64,000 nt of DNA from a virus. A program made the translations under genes and the position numbers. Shown here piece after piece: positions 1 to 7,769 of this stretch. The stretch lies in IMG/VR virus record IMGVR_UViG_3300021405_000007, positions 1 through 64,000 of that record; one strand, 5' to 3'. The first letter of the stretch is position 1. Each line of letters opens with the position of its first letter. The notes under the pieces are model-generated. The model had not been told where the DNA came from. It saw only the letters and a list, made by a program, of their open reading frames with translations, and did not search any database.

Positions 1-101
1 GTTAGTTCTAACCAAAGAAATAGTCTTTGAATCCACATTCAAAAGTTGAGAAAATGAATTTTTTATATGAATATTAATCATATAACAAGTTTATAATAAA
101 A

Positions 102-129
102 TTGATATAAAAGTAAAGGTTTATATAAA
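102..129 (+). promoter_or_regulatory. candidate sigma-70 promoter at left edge
   Basis: TTGATA at 102-107 and TATAAA at 124-129 are separated by 16 bases, upstream of the first gene. A second AT-rich box, AAGGTATAAAA, lies at 178-187. The rest of 1-206 is AT-rich leader in which I see no gene. AT-rich sequence gives chance matches easily, so this is tentative. Confidence 0.3.
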
Positions 130-206
130 AAATACCGATAGAGTAAATAGACTGGATTTTCTTGCTTGATCTTGCTAAGGTATAAAAAATATATGAAAGT
201 GAATTG

Positions 207-800
207 ATGCATTTTCTAGAATTAGAATTTAAACATAAAGCAAAGGGGATCTCTCTTAGAGATTTCAAAAAAGCTTTAAGTAATCTCATGAAAACTAGAA
301 AATTTGAAGTAATCACCGGAAAAAGTCCTGATTTTTATTATTCTAAGAGATTTTCAGCAGAAGAGTTTTATAGATATAGGGCAGGAGATAACCCAGAACT
401 CACAAAAAAAATAAAGTTACGAAAAAAAAATAACTGGGTTAGAATAGAAGTAGATCTACCTTTAGATGAAAAAAGGATTTCAAAAGAAATAGTAGAAAGT
501 CTAATGAATATAGAAGGTTATAAGTTCAATTTCTCTATAATAAAAACCTTTCATGTGATCAAGTTTAAAGAAGTTAACTATGTTTTTTACACAGTATATG
601 GGCCAAAAAACAATAAACTTGGCGCGTTTATAGAGGTAGAAATCAATAAAGAAAAAATTAAAGGTAAATTGAGTAGAGGTAAGCTTTTGAAGAAATATAT
701 GAAAATTCTAAATAAATCTGAAAAAGTCCTAAATTCTTTGAATTTGAATGAATCAACTAGACTCAATGAATCCATTTTCGAAATGTACAGGAAGTTTTAA
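207..800 (+). CDS. CYTH-fold (triphosphate tunnel metalloenzyme-like) protein
   Basis: A 197-residue protein. Near the N-terminus it has ELEFK (residues 5-9), matching the ExExK signature of CYTH proteins (class IV adenylate cyclases, thiamine triphosphatases, inorganic triphosphatases). Further along come the alternating basic and acidic strands of the tunnel: DFYYSKRF, FYRYR, KIKLRKK, VRIEVDLPL and GAFIEVEIN. CYTH enzymes bind triphosphates and a divalent metal inside a beta-barrel. The substrate here cannot be told. A TTG lies just before the ATG chosen. It starts the first visible operon; the next gene begins one base after its stop. Confidence 0.6.
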   Translation: MHFLELEFKHKAKGISLRDFKKALSNLMKTRKFEVITGKSPDFYYSKRFSAEEFYRYRAGDNPELTKKIKLRKKNNWVRIEVDLPLDEKRISKEIVESLMNIEGYKFNFSIIKTFHVIKFKEVNYVFYTVYGPKNNKLGAFIEVEINKEKIKGKLSRGKLLKKYMKILNKSEKVLNSLNLNESTRLNESIFEMYRKF

Positions 801-801
801 T

Positions 802-1083
802 ATGTTCAAAGTGAAAATACTGTGGTTAGGTTCAGAAGGTAAGGCTATGAGTATTATTGGAACTTGCCCTAAAATACCTAAAGTAGGTTCCGAACTCAAA
901 CTTGTTATTGATGATTTAAGTAAAATAGAGGTTATATTTGGCTCGATTAAAGAGATTAGAAATGATTGTAAAGGGTTATTAGATTTTTACACAACTTTCG
1001 GCAATTTTGAATTCTTAATTTTGGAGAAGGTGGATAAATATGAAGTTATTGATTTTTCCAAGTACCAAAAAAGAAGAGTCTAA
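802..1083 (+). CDS. hypothetical protein, 93 aa
   Basis: Not recognised. The ATG at 802 has AGGAAG about 9 bases upstream, which decides this start over an upstream in-frame ATG that would overlap the previous gene. It is a small, probably soluble beta-rich protein with one internal Cys and a basic C-terminus (KRR). It is translated with the CYTH gene upstream and overlaps the next small gene by 44 bases. Confidence 0.65.
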   Translation: MFKVKILWLGSEGKAMSIIGTCPKIPKVGSELKLVIDDLSKIEVIFGSIKEIRNDCKGLLDFYTTFGNFEFLILEKVDKYEVIDFSKYQKRRV

Positions 1084-1189
1084 ATTGGAAAAACTCTTAA
1101 AGAGGTCGTTATTAGCGCAAATACCGAAAATTCATAAACTATTTTTAAATGAAGAAAAACAAAAAGGGAAAAATAATGATAAAACGTAA
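1040..1189 (+). CDS. hypothetical small basic protein, 49 aa
   Basis: Short frame beginning MKLLIFPSTKKEESKLEKLL and ending in a lysine-rich tail. It is supported by a strong Shine-Dalgarno sequence, GGAGAAGG, 9 bases before the ATG, and by its position: it bridges the end of the preceding gene and the start of the chaperonin gene, overlapping the latter by 14 bases as in translational coupling. Function unknown. It could still be a chance frame, since nothing but the ribosome site and spacing supports it. Confidence 0.5.
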   Translation: MKLLIFPSTKKEESKLEKLLKRSLLAQIPKIHKLFLNEEKQKGKNNDKT

Positions 1190-2774
1190 AATTCTAAGCA
1201 AAGAAGAAATGAAGAAGCCAATTTTAGAAGGTTTTACTAAAATGGCTGATATAGTGGCTCAAACCCTTGGGCCAGGGGGACTACCAATCTTAATTCAACG
1301 CCAAGGTCAAATGCCAAATGGAGACCCCTTAGGCCCAATGATAACAAAAGACGGTGTAACTGTAGCTAATGAGTGTTATGACTCTAATGCTGAGGTAGAT
1401 GTAGTACTTCAAGCCATCAAAGATATATGTCGCAAGACCAACAGAATGGTTGGAGACGGCACAACTACAGCAATCGTTCTAGGTCACGCAATTCTTAAAG
1501 AAGCCCTTTTATTGATAGAAGCAAAGCATGCAAACCCACAAGTAGTGAGAAATCAATTAGAAGAAACCTTAAAAGAAGTCTCTAAAAAACTAGAAGAAAT
1601 GTCAATTCCATGCACCTCCATGGATATGGTGGAGCATGTGGCCTCTATATCAGCCAATGGTGATAAGGCTATAGGAAAACTCATTAGACAGGCTTTTGAA
1701 TCAGTCGGAGTAGAGGGGGTTGTAACAGTTGACGAAGGTACCGGCAAAGACCATACATTAGATATAGTAGCAGGTTATCAGTTTCAACGTGGTGCAGAAG
1801 CTCAAGAACGGTTTTTTAACGACTCTACTAATACCAAATTTGAAGCAGAAAATGCCTATATCCTACTTTATGATGGTAGACTAGAAGATCCTAAAGGAGT
1901 AGCGGATCTTCTAGATAAACTTCAAAAGAAATTAGGACAAACAATGCCACCTATAGTCCTAGTGGCTAATGATTTTACTCCCGATATAATTCAAACGCTT
2001 CTTATATGGAAGGCAGAACTTGGGTTAAGAGTTTGTGCGGTGAAAGGGCCACACACAACCACGGTGAGAACTCAGTTTTATGAGGATATGGCTGTTTTCT
2101 TGGGTGGTTATAGATTCGGCAATGGTAATAGAAACTTAGCTAGTGCTGAATTCGATGATTTAGGACTCACAGATAAAGTGGTAATCACCAAATATACAGC
2201 AACGCTTTATGGCGGCCAAGGAACTGAAGAAGCAGTTTTAGCTAGAATAGAACAACTTAAAGTTCAAAAAACTCAAGCAGAAAGTAGTTATGACGCCAGT
2301 ATTATAGCAGATAGAATTTCTTACTTAGGTGAGGGAATAGCCAAAATAGGGGTAGGGGGATTAACAGACTTAGAAATAAAAGAAGCTTATCACCGTATTG
2401 AAGATGCTGTTAATGCTGCTAAAGTAGCCATTGAAGGTGGTATCGTAGCTGGAGGAGGTTCGGCATTACTTAGAATTTCTAAAGGTCTAAATGAGGACAC
2501 TTTTGGGAATATGATTCTTAAAAAAGCTTTAAGGGCTCCTTTTCAACAAATATTGAAGAACTTAGGTGTTGATGAAACTTCTATAGCAGCGTATGCAGAA
2601 GGTTTTATCGATGAGCGTGGATTGGTCTATGACGGCACTAAAGGATTGATAGTGCCCGGAATAGAATCTGGAGTTATAGATCCGGTAAAGGTTACTAAAA
2701 CTGCTCTGTCAGCCGCCATATCAATAGCAGGATTGATGTGCACAGCTGGGGGAGCCATTATATTTCATGAATAA
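1176..2774 (+). CDS. groEL: GroEL-type chaperonin (Hsp60)
   Basis: 532 residues, the usual length for a group I chaperonin subunit, which forms ring complexes that refold proteins with ATP. Conserved equatorial motifs are visible: ITKDGVTVA, VGDGTTTAIVL (nucleotide-binding and catalytic Asp region), RIEDAVNAA and GGIVAGGGSALL. Divergent points: the usual LGPKGRN loop reads LGPGGLPI and carries a short insertion before ITKDG, and the C-terminus ends GGAIIFHE without a GGM tail. The ATG at 1176 follows AAAGGG at good spacing; an ATG nine codons earlier lacks a site. A GroES-like gene lies about 25 kb downstream in the head operon, so the pair is split. Confidence 0.93.
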   Translation: MIKRKILSKEEMKKPILEGFTKMADIVAQTLGPGGLPILIQRQGQMPNGDPLGPMITKDGVTVANECYDSNAEVDVVLQAIKDICRKTNRMVGDGTTTAIVLGHAILKEALLLIEAKHANPQVVRNQLEETLKEVSKKLEEMSIPCTSMDMVEHVASISANGDKAIGKLIRQAFESVGVEGVVTVDEGTGKDHTLDIVAGYQFQRGAEAQERFFNDSTNTKFEAENAYILLYDGRLEDPKGVADLLDKLQKKLGQTMPPIVLVANDFTPDIIQTLLIWKAELGLRVCAVKGPHTTTVRTQFYEDMAVFLGGYRFGNGNRNLASAEFDDLGLTDKVVITKYTATLYGGQGTEEAVLARIEQLKVQKTQAESSYDASIIADRISYLGEGIAKIGVGGLTDLEIKEAYHRIEDAVNAAKVAIEGGIVAGGGSALLRISKGLNEDTFGNMILKKALRAPFQQILKNLGVDETSIAAYAEGFIDERGLVYDGTKGLIVPGIESGVIDPVKVTKTALSAAISIAGLMCTAGGAIIFHE

Positions 2775-3153
2775 AGAAAAACCACCACTAGCTAAAGTGA
2801 AGAAAAAAACTTCTTTGATGAGGCAAAATGTGGGTAAAAGAAAAATAAATAATTCAGATAAAAATGATAAAAAAGAAGCTTTTAATGAGCTCAGGTCTGA
2901 AAATAATAAACTTAGAAAGGAAGCTGCACGACTAAGAAAAGAATTGCGAAAATACATCGAACAAGAGTATATTGAGGTTGATACAGAGTTTGAAGTAGTA
3001 GAGAAGAAGGAACCAAGAGAGTTTAAAAAGCATTGCCCTAAATGTGGAAGTCAATCAGTAAAAGAAATAGCTTTGGGGTCATATAAACTAGATATATGCG
3101 AAGATTGCACTTATAAAAAAACCAAGTTGAATAAGGGTGAGCGATGGAAATAA
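2767..3153 (+). CDS. coiled-coil / zinc-ribbon protein
   Basis: 128 residues. A lysine-rich N-terminus is followed by a charged heptad-like helix (about residues 35-70, ELRSENNKLRKEAARLRKEL). A C-terminal zinc ribbon has CPKCGSQ and, 18 residues on, CEDC. It overlaps the chaperonin stop by 8 bases and the next gene by 10, so it is in the same operon. The design suggests nucleic-acid or protein binding; no specific function is recognised. Confidence 0.7.
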   Translation: MNKEKPPLAKVKKKTSLMRQNVGKRKINNSDKNDKKEAFNELRSENNKLRKEAARLRKELRKYIEQEYIEVDTEFEVVEKKEPREFKKHCPKCGSQSVKEIALGSYKLDICEDCTYKKTKLNKGERWK

Positions 3154-3698
3154 AAATCAAAGATTTGGTAACTATCGATCTTGGAAGGTATTCAACAGCG
3201 GCCAATACCTATGAGGTAGTAGGATTTTCAGAAGATAAAACAGAAGCTTTTTTAACCCATCCTATCGTAGATAAAAAATTTTTTATTAGTGCCCCACTTA
3301 AATCTTTTAATCATGTTCAGGCTAGCCTACAAAGTGCGACAGAAAGATGTCTTCTATTCGCAAAACAAAATAAAGAATTGTTAGGTTATAAACTCCAAGC
3401 AGAGTTAGAGGCTTTAATTCTTTATTTTTTTGTCAATAAAGTTTTGGCACCTACCCAGAAAGAAAGTTTATCAGCTATCTGTGCAAAAATAGGCTCAATC
3501 ATACTCAAAAATGATCTTCAACAAGCTATTGATTTGGTTAATAGTAATGAAATGGTTTTAGATGATTTTAATCGAGTGTGGTATGAAAATGCTAAAGCCC
3601 TTTTTACCGACGTTAAAAAAATATCCAATAAAAATAAGCGATTGATAGTTTGGAAAATTTCAGGATTCATAATGGCTCAAATACAAGGAGATTATTAA
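3144..3698 (+). CDS. hypothetical protein, 184 aa
   Basis: Not recognised. A short beta-rich N-terminal part (about residues 1-50) precedes a mainly helical remainder containing ATERCLLFAKQNKELLGYKL. There is no signal peptide or membrane segment. It overlaps the preceding zinc-ribbon gene by 10 bases, and its stop overlaps the next start (TAATG), so it is translationally coupled on both sides. Confidence 0.7.
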   Translation: MEIKIKDLVTIDLGRYSTAANTYEVVGFSEDKTEAFLTHPIVDKKFFISAPLKSFNHVQASLQSATERCLLFAKQNKELLGYKLQAELEALILYFFVNKVLAPTQKESLSAICAKIGSIILKNDLQQAIDLVNSNEMVLDDFNRVWYENAKALFTDVKKISNKNKRLIVWKISGFIMAQIQGDY

Positions 3699-4984
3699 TG
3701 AAAAAAGTGGAAAAAGACACTGTACAGAAACTTTTCTGTAAATCTCTTAAGAAAACTGCAAAACTTTTAAAAAAGGAACCCTCGGAGGTTTCCAAGATTG
3801 AATTTTATGCAAATGATGAAGAAGATGTGACAGATTGGGCTATTAGAAAATTTGGAAGTTTCGCCGCATTAAAGGATCTATACTTTCCATCCCAAGTTGA
3901 TGCAACCGTGAAGCAGGGTTCCAAGATAGTAAGAAACTTTAGAAAAAAATTAGAAAAGGAATATGGACAACGTGATTTTATTCAAGATGAGATTCTAGGA
4001 ACTTTAAAAGAGGTTCTTGAAAAAAACCCCATAAAAATGCATAAACCAATAAAAAGTTCTTCCAAGAAAAAAGTTAAAAAGAGTAGAACTATAGTAGCTC
4101 ATATTTCAGATACACACTTTGGAACTAATATAGATACCAAAGAACTAGGTGGGGTAAATGAATATAACTGGACAATTGCTTCTCGTAGAATGGCTCTTTT
4201 TTCCGAGCAGATCGCTAAATATAAACGTCATTATCGTAATGAGACGGATCTAGTTTTAGTAGTTAATGGCGATCTAATAGGTGGTTTGATTCATAACCAA
4301 GAATGGGCGGTAGATCTCTGGACTATACAATTCGCTGGCGCGGTAGATATTATGGTTCAGGCCATATCCTACCTAGCTAATAACTTCAGTAAGGTAGTGA
4401 TAGAGTGGGGAACCGGGAATCATGGTCGTTTGGTTTCAAAAGCTGATAAGGGTAGAGCTAGTGCCCAAAAATGGGACTCCCTCGAATCTACTATAGGTTT
4501 AGCTGTTAAATTGATTATAGAAAAAACCTGCAAGAACGTTAAAATTAACATCCCCATGACACCCTATAATATTTTTGAGGTTCAAGGCCACATGTTGTTT
4601 TCTACTCATGGCGATACGGTATTTTCCACCGGCAATGTAGGAAGTTCTCTTAATATGAAAAGTATAAACACTCAAATAGCTAAGTTAAACGCTTCTGAAT
4701 TAGGAGGTGATAGGAAGTTTGCAGCCGTAATGTGCGGTCACGTACATACTCCATTAGCCACACTCACTGAGTCTGGAGCAATGATGATTATTAACGGGAC
4801 ACTGTCAGGTACCGACAGTTTTGCGCAATCCATAGGTATTTTTAGAAATAACCCAACCCAACAACTTTTTGAAGTCACGGAAGCACATGCGGTGGGAGAT
4901 ATGCGTTTTATTCAAGTTGGAACAGCAGATAAAGAAACTAGATTTGATGAGATAATTAAACCTTTTAAAGGTTTTTTAGAATAA
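3698..4984 (+). CDS. calcineurin-like metallophosphoesterase
   Basis: 428 residues. From about residue 130 the full set of metal-ligand motifs of the metallophosphatase superfamily is present: ISDTH (136-140), NGDLIGG (190-196), GTGNHG (238-243), STHGD (302-306) and CGHVHTP (346-352). The N-terminal 120 residues are helical and basic and may bind DNA. The start is set by AAGGAG 8 bases upstream of the TAATG junction. Whether the substrate is DNA, RNA or a small phosphodiester cannot be told. It is distinct from the SbcD-like phosphoesterase at 16.5 kb. Confidence 0.85.
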   Translation: MKKVEKDTVQKLFCKSLKKTAKLLKKEPSEVSKIEFYANDEEDVTDWAIRKFGSFAALKDLYFPSQVDATVKQGSKIVRNFRKKLEKEYGQRDFIQDEILGTLKEVLEKNPIKMHKPIKSSSKKKVKKSRTIVAHISDTHFGTNIDTKELGGVNEYNWTIASRRMALFSEQIAKYKRHYRNETDLVLVVNGDLIGGLIHNQEWAVDLWTIQFAGAVDIMVQAISYLANNFSKVVIEWGTGNHGRLVSKADKGRASAQKWDSLESTIGLAVKLIIEKTCKNVKINIPMTPYNIFEVQGHMLFSTHGDTVFSTGNVGSSLNMKSINTQIAKLNASELGGDRKFAAVMCGHVHTPLATLTESGAMMIINGTLSGTDSFAQSIGIFRNNPTQQLFEVTEAHAVGDMRFIQVGTADKETRFDEIIKPFKGFLE

Positions 4985-5056
4985 ACTCTTGACTAATTAA
5001 GAAGAGTGATTCAAATTAGTAAACAGTAAACTATTAAACTACGGAGCGTAAACAAA

Positions 5057-5623
5057 ATGGCTTACAAATCAGTTACCGCAAGTTACAAGTATCCAAAACT
5101 TCCCGATCCACGAGGTGTTCGTGAAGCAACAAGCGATGAAGCGAAACCCGGGGATGTGATTGCAGAAGGTACTTATCGAGGGCGGAATCGCACTCCAAGT
5201 AAATTTGGAAAATATTCTATCTTGGTAGCAGAAGAAGCAGGACAAACCGTCTCTCTCAACCCTTCTGGCCAATTAGAACGACTTTTAGAAGTTGGTCAAG
5301 TACGAGTGGGTGACCAAATACGAATTACATATGTAGGTATGGAACGTATTCAAAAAGGAGACTTCAAAGGCCAAAAAGCACACCAATTCAAGTTGGAAGT
5401 AGATGAAGAACGAAGAACAGATGCAGCAAGTCTTCCAGAATTGCCCTCAGAAGAAGATTCTTCTTTTTCAGAACTTCCAGAAGACCCTCTTTATGAACAA
5501 GATGATATTCCAGCTTCGCAGCCTCGAAAAATTGCTCATGCTGCATCAGATACTACAGTCGATACGAGTAAAAAAAGCTCTAATCAAGAATTACTAGATC
5601 GCTGGCGCAGTAAGATCAAATAA
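5057..5623 (+). CDS. OB-fold-like protein, candidate ssDNA-binding protein
   Basis: 188 residues. Residues about 35-115 show a beta-barrel pattern with VIAEGTYRGR, FGKYSILVAEE, GDQIRITYVGMERI and HQFKLEVDEE, resembling phage single-stranded-DNA-binding proteins. An acidic, proline-rich, low-complexity tail follows, as is common in such proteins. Arginine is mostly CGA, CGC or CGT here, whereas neighbouring genes mostly use AGA. Upstream is a separate leader with TTGACT at 4989 and AGTAAAC repeats, so it may have its own promoter. The function is inferred from fold pattern only. Confidence 0.55.
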   Translation: MAYKSVTASYKYPKLPDPRGVREATSDEAKPGDVIAEGTYRGRNRTPSKFGKYSILVAEEAGQTVSLNPSGQLERLLEVGQVRVGDQIRITYVGMERIQKGDFKGQKAHQFKLEVDEERRTDAASLPELPSEEDSSFSELPEDPLYEQDDIPASQPRKIAHAASDTTVDTSKKSSNQELLDRWRSKIK

Positions 5624-5625
5624 AA

Positions 5626-5853
5626 ATGAGCTTCAAAGAAATAACAACTTCAGAAAAAAATTGCAGGAAGATAGGAACTATAGTCGAATCCGATAAGGGT
5701 GAGGTTGAGTTCCACTTCTCTGCAGAATTAGCACTTTATGATAAAGTAACTGGAAAATATTTTAAACTAAAGAAAGCTATAAATAAAGCCGATAACTTAT
5801 TTATAGTGGATTTAGAAGATGAAAATCAGGTAAAATATTTAGGCCAAGATTAA
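5626..5853 (+). CDS. hypothetical protein, 75 aa
   Basis: Not recognised. A small soluble protein rich in Lys, Glu and Asp with a predicted beta pattern (GEVEFHFSAELALYDKVTGK). It starts two bases after the stop of the OB-fold gene, without a strong ribosome site, suggesting coupled translation. Confidence 0.6.
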   Translation: MSFKEITTSEKNCRKIGTIVESDKGEVEFHFSAELALYDKVTGKYFKLKKAINKADNLFIVDLEDENQVKYLGQD

Positions 5854-5856
5854 AAT

Positions 5857-6672
5857 ATGATAGAACATAAAGTTATAAATGTAGGTTCGGAATCAATTTC
5901 TTATTTATCAACTAGTATGGAGGATATATCAGGGGTATATTTTATCATTAACAGCAAAAGTGGTAAGTTTTATATAGGTTCGTCTAAAAATTGCCGTAAA
6001 CGAAAAAATAATCATCTGGCTTATCTCCGAAATAATAAACACGCTTGTAAATATCTACAGTATGCCTTCAATAAAGAAGGAGAGAATTTATTTAAATTTT
6101 TCTGCATAGAAAAAACTGATAGATTAGAGGAGCGAGAGCAATTTTTTCTAGATTTATTTCGCGATTCTAACTTACTATATAATAGTCTCAAAAGTGCTTA
6201 CAGGGTAACGGGAGAACAGCATCCCATGTTCGGAAAAACTCATACAATAGAAGCAAGGGCTAAGATTAAACAGGCTAGAGAGCGGCAGATAATTAAACAT
6301 TCTAAAGAAACTCGAGCAAAAATAGGAATGGGTAATGTTGATAAACACCTTTCACAAGAAACGATCGCAAAGATTTCTAGAACTAAGAAATTGCAAAAGT
6401 TATCTCCTTGGAATAAGGGTTTAACTGCACAAACTGATAAAAGATTGGAGAGGGTGAGTTTAAATAGCTCTAAAAAATTGGATGATGAAGCTCTTATTAC
6501 TACTTTATACATTGAAGGACAAAGTATTAGTGAGATATCTCAAAAACTAAATCATGGATGGAATCAAATCAGAAAGTCTCTGGTAAGAAATGGTATTAAA
6601 ATTCGTTCAATTTCCGAACAAAGAAAATTATGGTTTCTTTTACGAGGAGATAAACATGAAAAAAGAGATTGA
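5857..6672 (+). CDS. GIY-YIG homing endonuclease with NUMOD3 repeats
   Basis: 271 residues. The N-terminal nuclease domain has GVYFIINSKSGKFYIGSS (GIY...YIG as GVY...YIG), then an Arg-rich helix and EREQFFLDLF with the catalytic-type Glu. Two NUMOD3-like stretches follow: GEQHPMFGKTHTIEARAKIK and a degenerate one around LSQETIAKISRTKK. The C-terminus looks like a DNA-binding helix-turn-helix (ISEISQKLNHGWNQIRKSL). Such selfish enzymes cut homologous alleles lacking them. It is free-standing, not inside an intron, and its 3' end overlaps the start of the ParB-like gene by 17 bases. Confidence 0.85.
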   Translation: MIEHKVINVGSESISYLSTSMEDISGVYFIINSKSGKFYIGSSKNCRKRKNNHLAYLRNNKHACKYLQYAFNKEGENLFKFFCIEKTDRLEEREQFFLDLFRDSNLLYNSLKSAYRVTGEQHPMFGKTHTIEARAKIKQARERQIIKHSKETRAKIGMGNVDKHLSQETIAKISRTKKLQKLSPWNKGLTAQTDKRLERVSLNSSKKLDDEALITTLYIEGQSISEISQKLNHGWNQIRKSLVRNGIKIRSISEQRKLWFLLRGDKHEKRD

Positions 6673-7768
6673 AGGTTTAACTAGTTTTTTGAGTTCTAAT
6701 TATTCTGGCGATGAATTAGTAGAAGCTATTAACCAAGTCAAAATTGCATTAAATAAAATATCACCGATGAAAAATCATCCTATCGACTTAGTTTTATGGG
6801 TTCCAATTAAAGAAGTTCATAAGAATGAATATAATCCCAACGCCGTAGCCCCTCTAGAATTGAAATTATTGGAACAATCAATTATTTCTGATGGTTATAC
6901 CCAACCAATCGTAACATGGGTAAGTGAAGAAAAAGGCCGAGAGATTATCGACGGTTTCCATAGATCAAAAGTAGCCAAACAATCTGAAAAAGTAGCCGAA
7001 ACACTCAATGGTTTTTTGCCGGTCACAACCGTTAGGGATACTCAAACAGATAAATCTAATCGTATGGCATCCACTATTAGGCACAATAGAGCACGTGGCA
7101 CACATGCAATCGACGCTATGTCAGAAATAGTGTTAGAGTTAAAAGCTAGAAATTGGAAAACAGAAAGAATATGCAAAGAGTTAGGTATGGAGGAAGATGA
7201 AGTATTAAGACTTTGCCAAATAACTGGTTTATCTGGGTTATTTTCAGACGTGGAATTCTCTCTTGCTTGGGAAAGTGATACAGCCTCTAATGATGACGAA
7301 CTTGATTTTTCGGCTGATTTTGAGGCTATTACTCAAAATACTAATGATAAGACTAGAATATTTCACACTTTTGATAAATGGGAAGCAGTCCCGGCTGGAT
7401 TTTTTGCACCCGGCATTAAAGGTAGATCAAAAGAAGATTGCGAAAATGAATGCTGTGCTTTTTTAGGTGATCTAGAAGCCTTTGGAAAAGGTATGGAACG
7501 GGTATTCAAAGAGTGGCCTAATTCCAGTGAGCACAACCTTACAAATAGTTCAATGAACCGAATAGCATGGCTAGGACAAGCTGCTGCTTGCATTAGCATA
7601 GGGCTACCTTCAACTTTTAGGGGCGGTTTCGCTCTTCTCCCACAGGAAAAACAAGATGCTGCTAATGCTTTGGCGTTAAAATATTTAAATAAATGGATGA
7701 TAGAAAGAGGTTTAAAACCAGTTGAAATGGAAGTGGCAGTCAGCCATAGAGAGGCGGATTTATTCTAA
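6656..7768 (+). CDS. ParB/Srx-fold protein, IbrB-like
   Basis: 370 residues. After about 45 helical residues comes a ParB-type domain: VPIKEVHKNEYNPN, LKLLEQSIISDGYTQPI, IIDGFHRSKVA, then MASTIRHNRARGTH. A helical segment with WKTERICKELGMEEDEVLRL resembles the ParB helix-turn-helix. The remaining about 170 residues are unassigned. The next gene, two bases away, is a PP-loop PAPS-reductase-family protein; this ParB-plus-PP-loop pair is the arrangement known as IbrB/IbrA. GAGGAG 7 bases before the ATG fixes the start. Biochemical role unknown. Confidence 0.75.
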   Translation: MKKEIEGLTSFLSSNYSGDELVEAINQVKIALNKISPMKNHPIDLVLWVPIKEVHKNEYNPNAVAPLELKLLEQSIISDGYTQPIVTWVSEEKGREIIDGFHRSKVAKQSEKVAETLNGFLPVTTVRDTQTDKSNRMASTIRHNRARGTHAIDAMSEIVLELKARNWKTERICKELGMEEDEVLRLCQITGLSGLFSDVEFSLAWESDTASNDDELDFSADFEAITQNTNDKTRIFHTFDKWEAVPAGFFAPGIKGRSKEDCENECCAFLGDLEAFGKGMERVFKEWPNSSEHNLTNSSMNRIAWLGQAAACISIGLPSTFRGGFALLPQEKQDAANALALKYLNKWMIERGLKPVEMEVAVSHREADLF

Positions 7769-7769
7769 T

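Noticed and set aside
5857-6672. Group I intron carrying the GIY-YIG gene
   Set aside because: The flanking genes are complete and unsplit; the endonuclease is free-standing.
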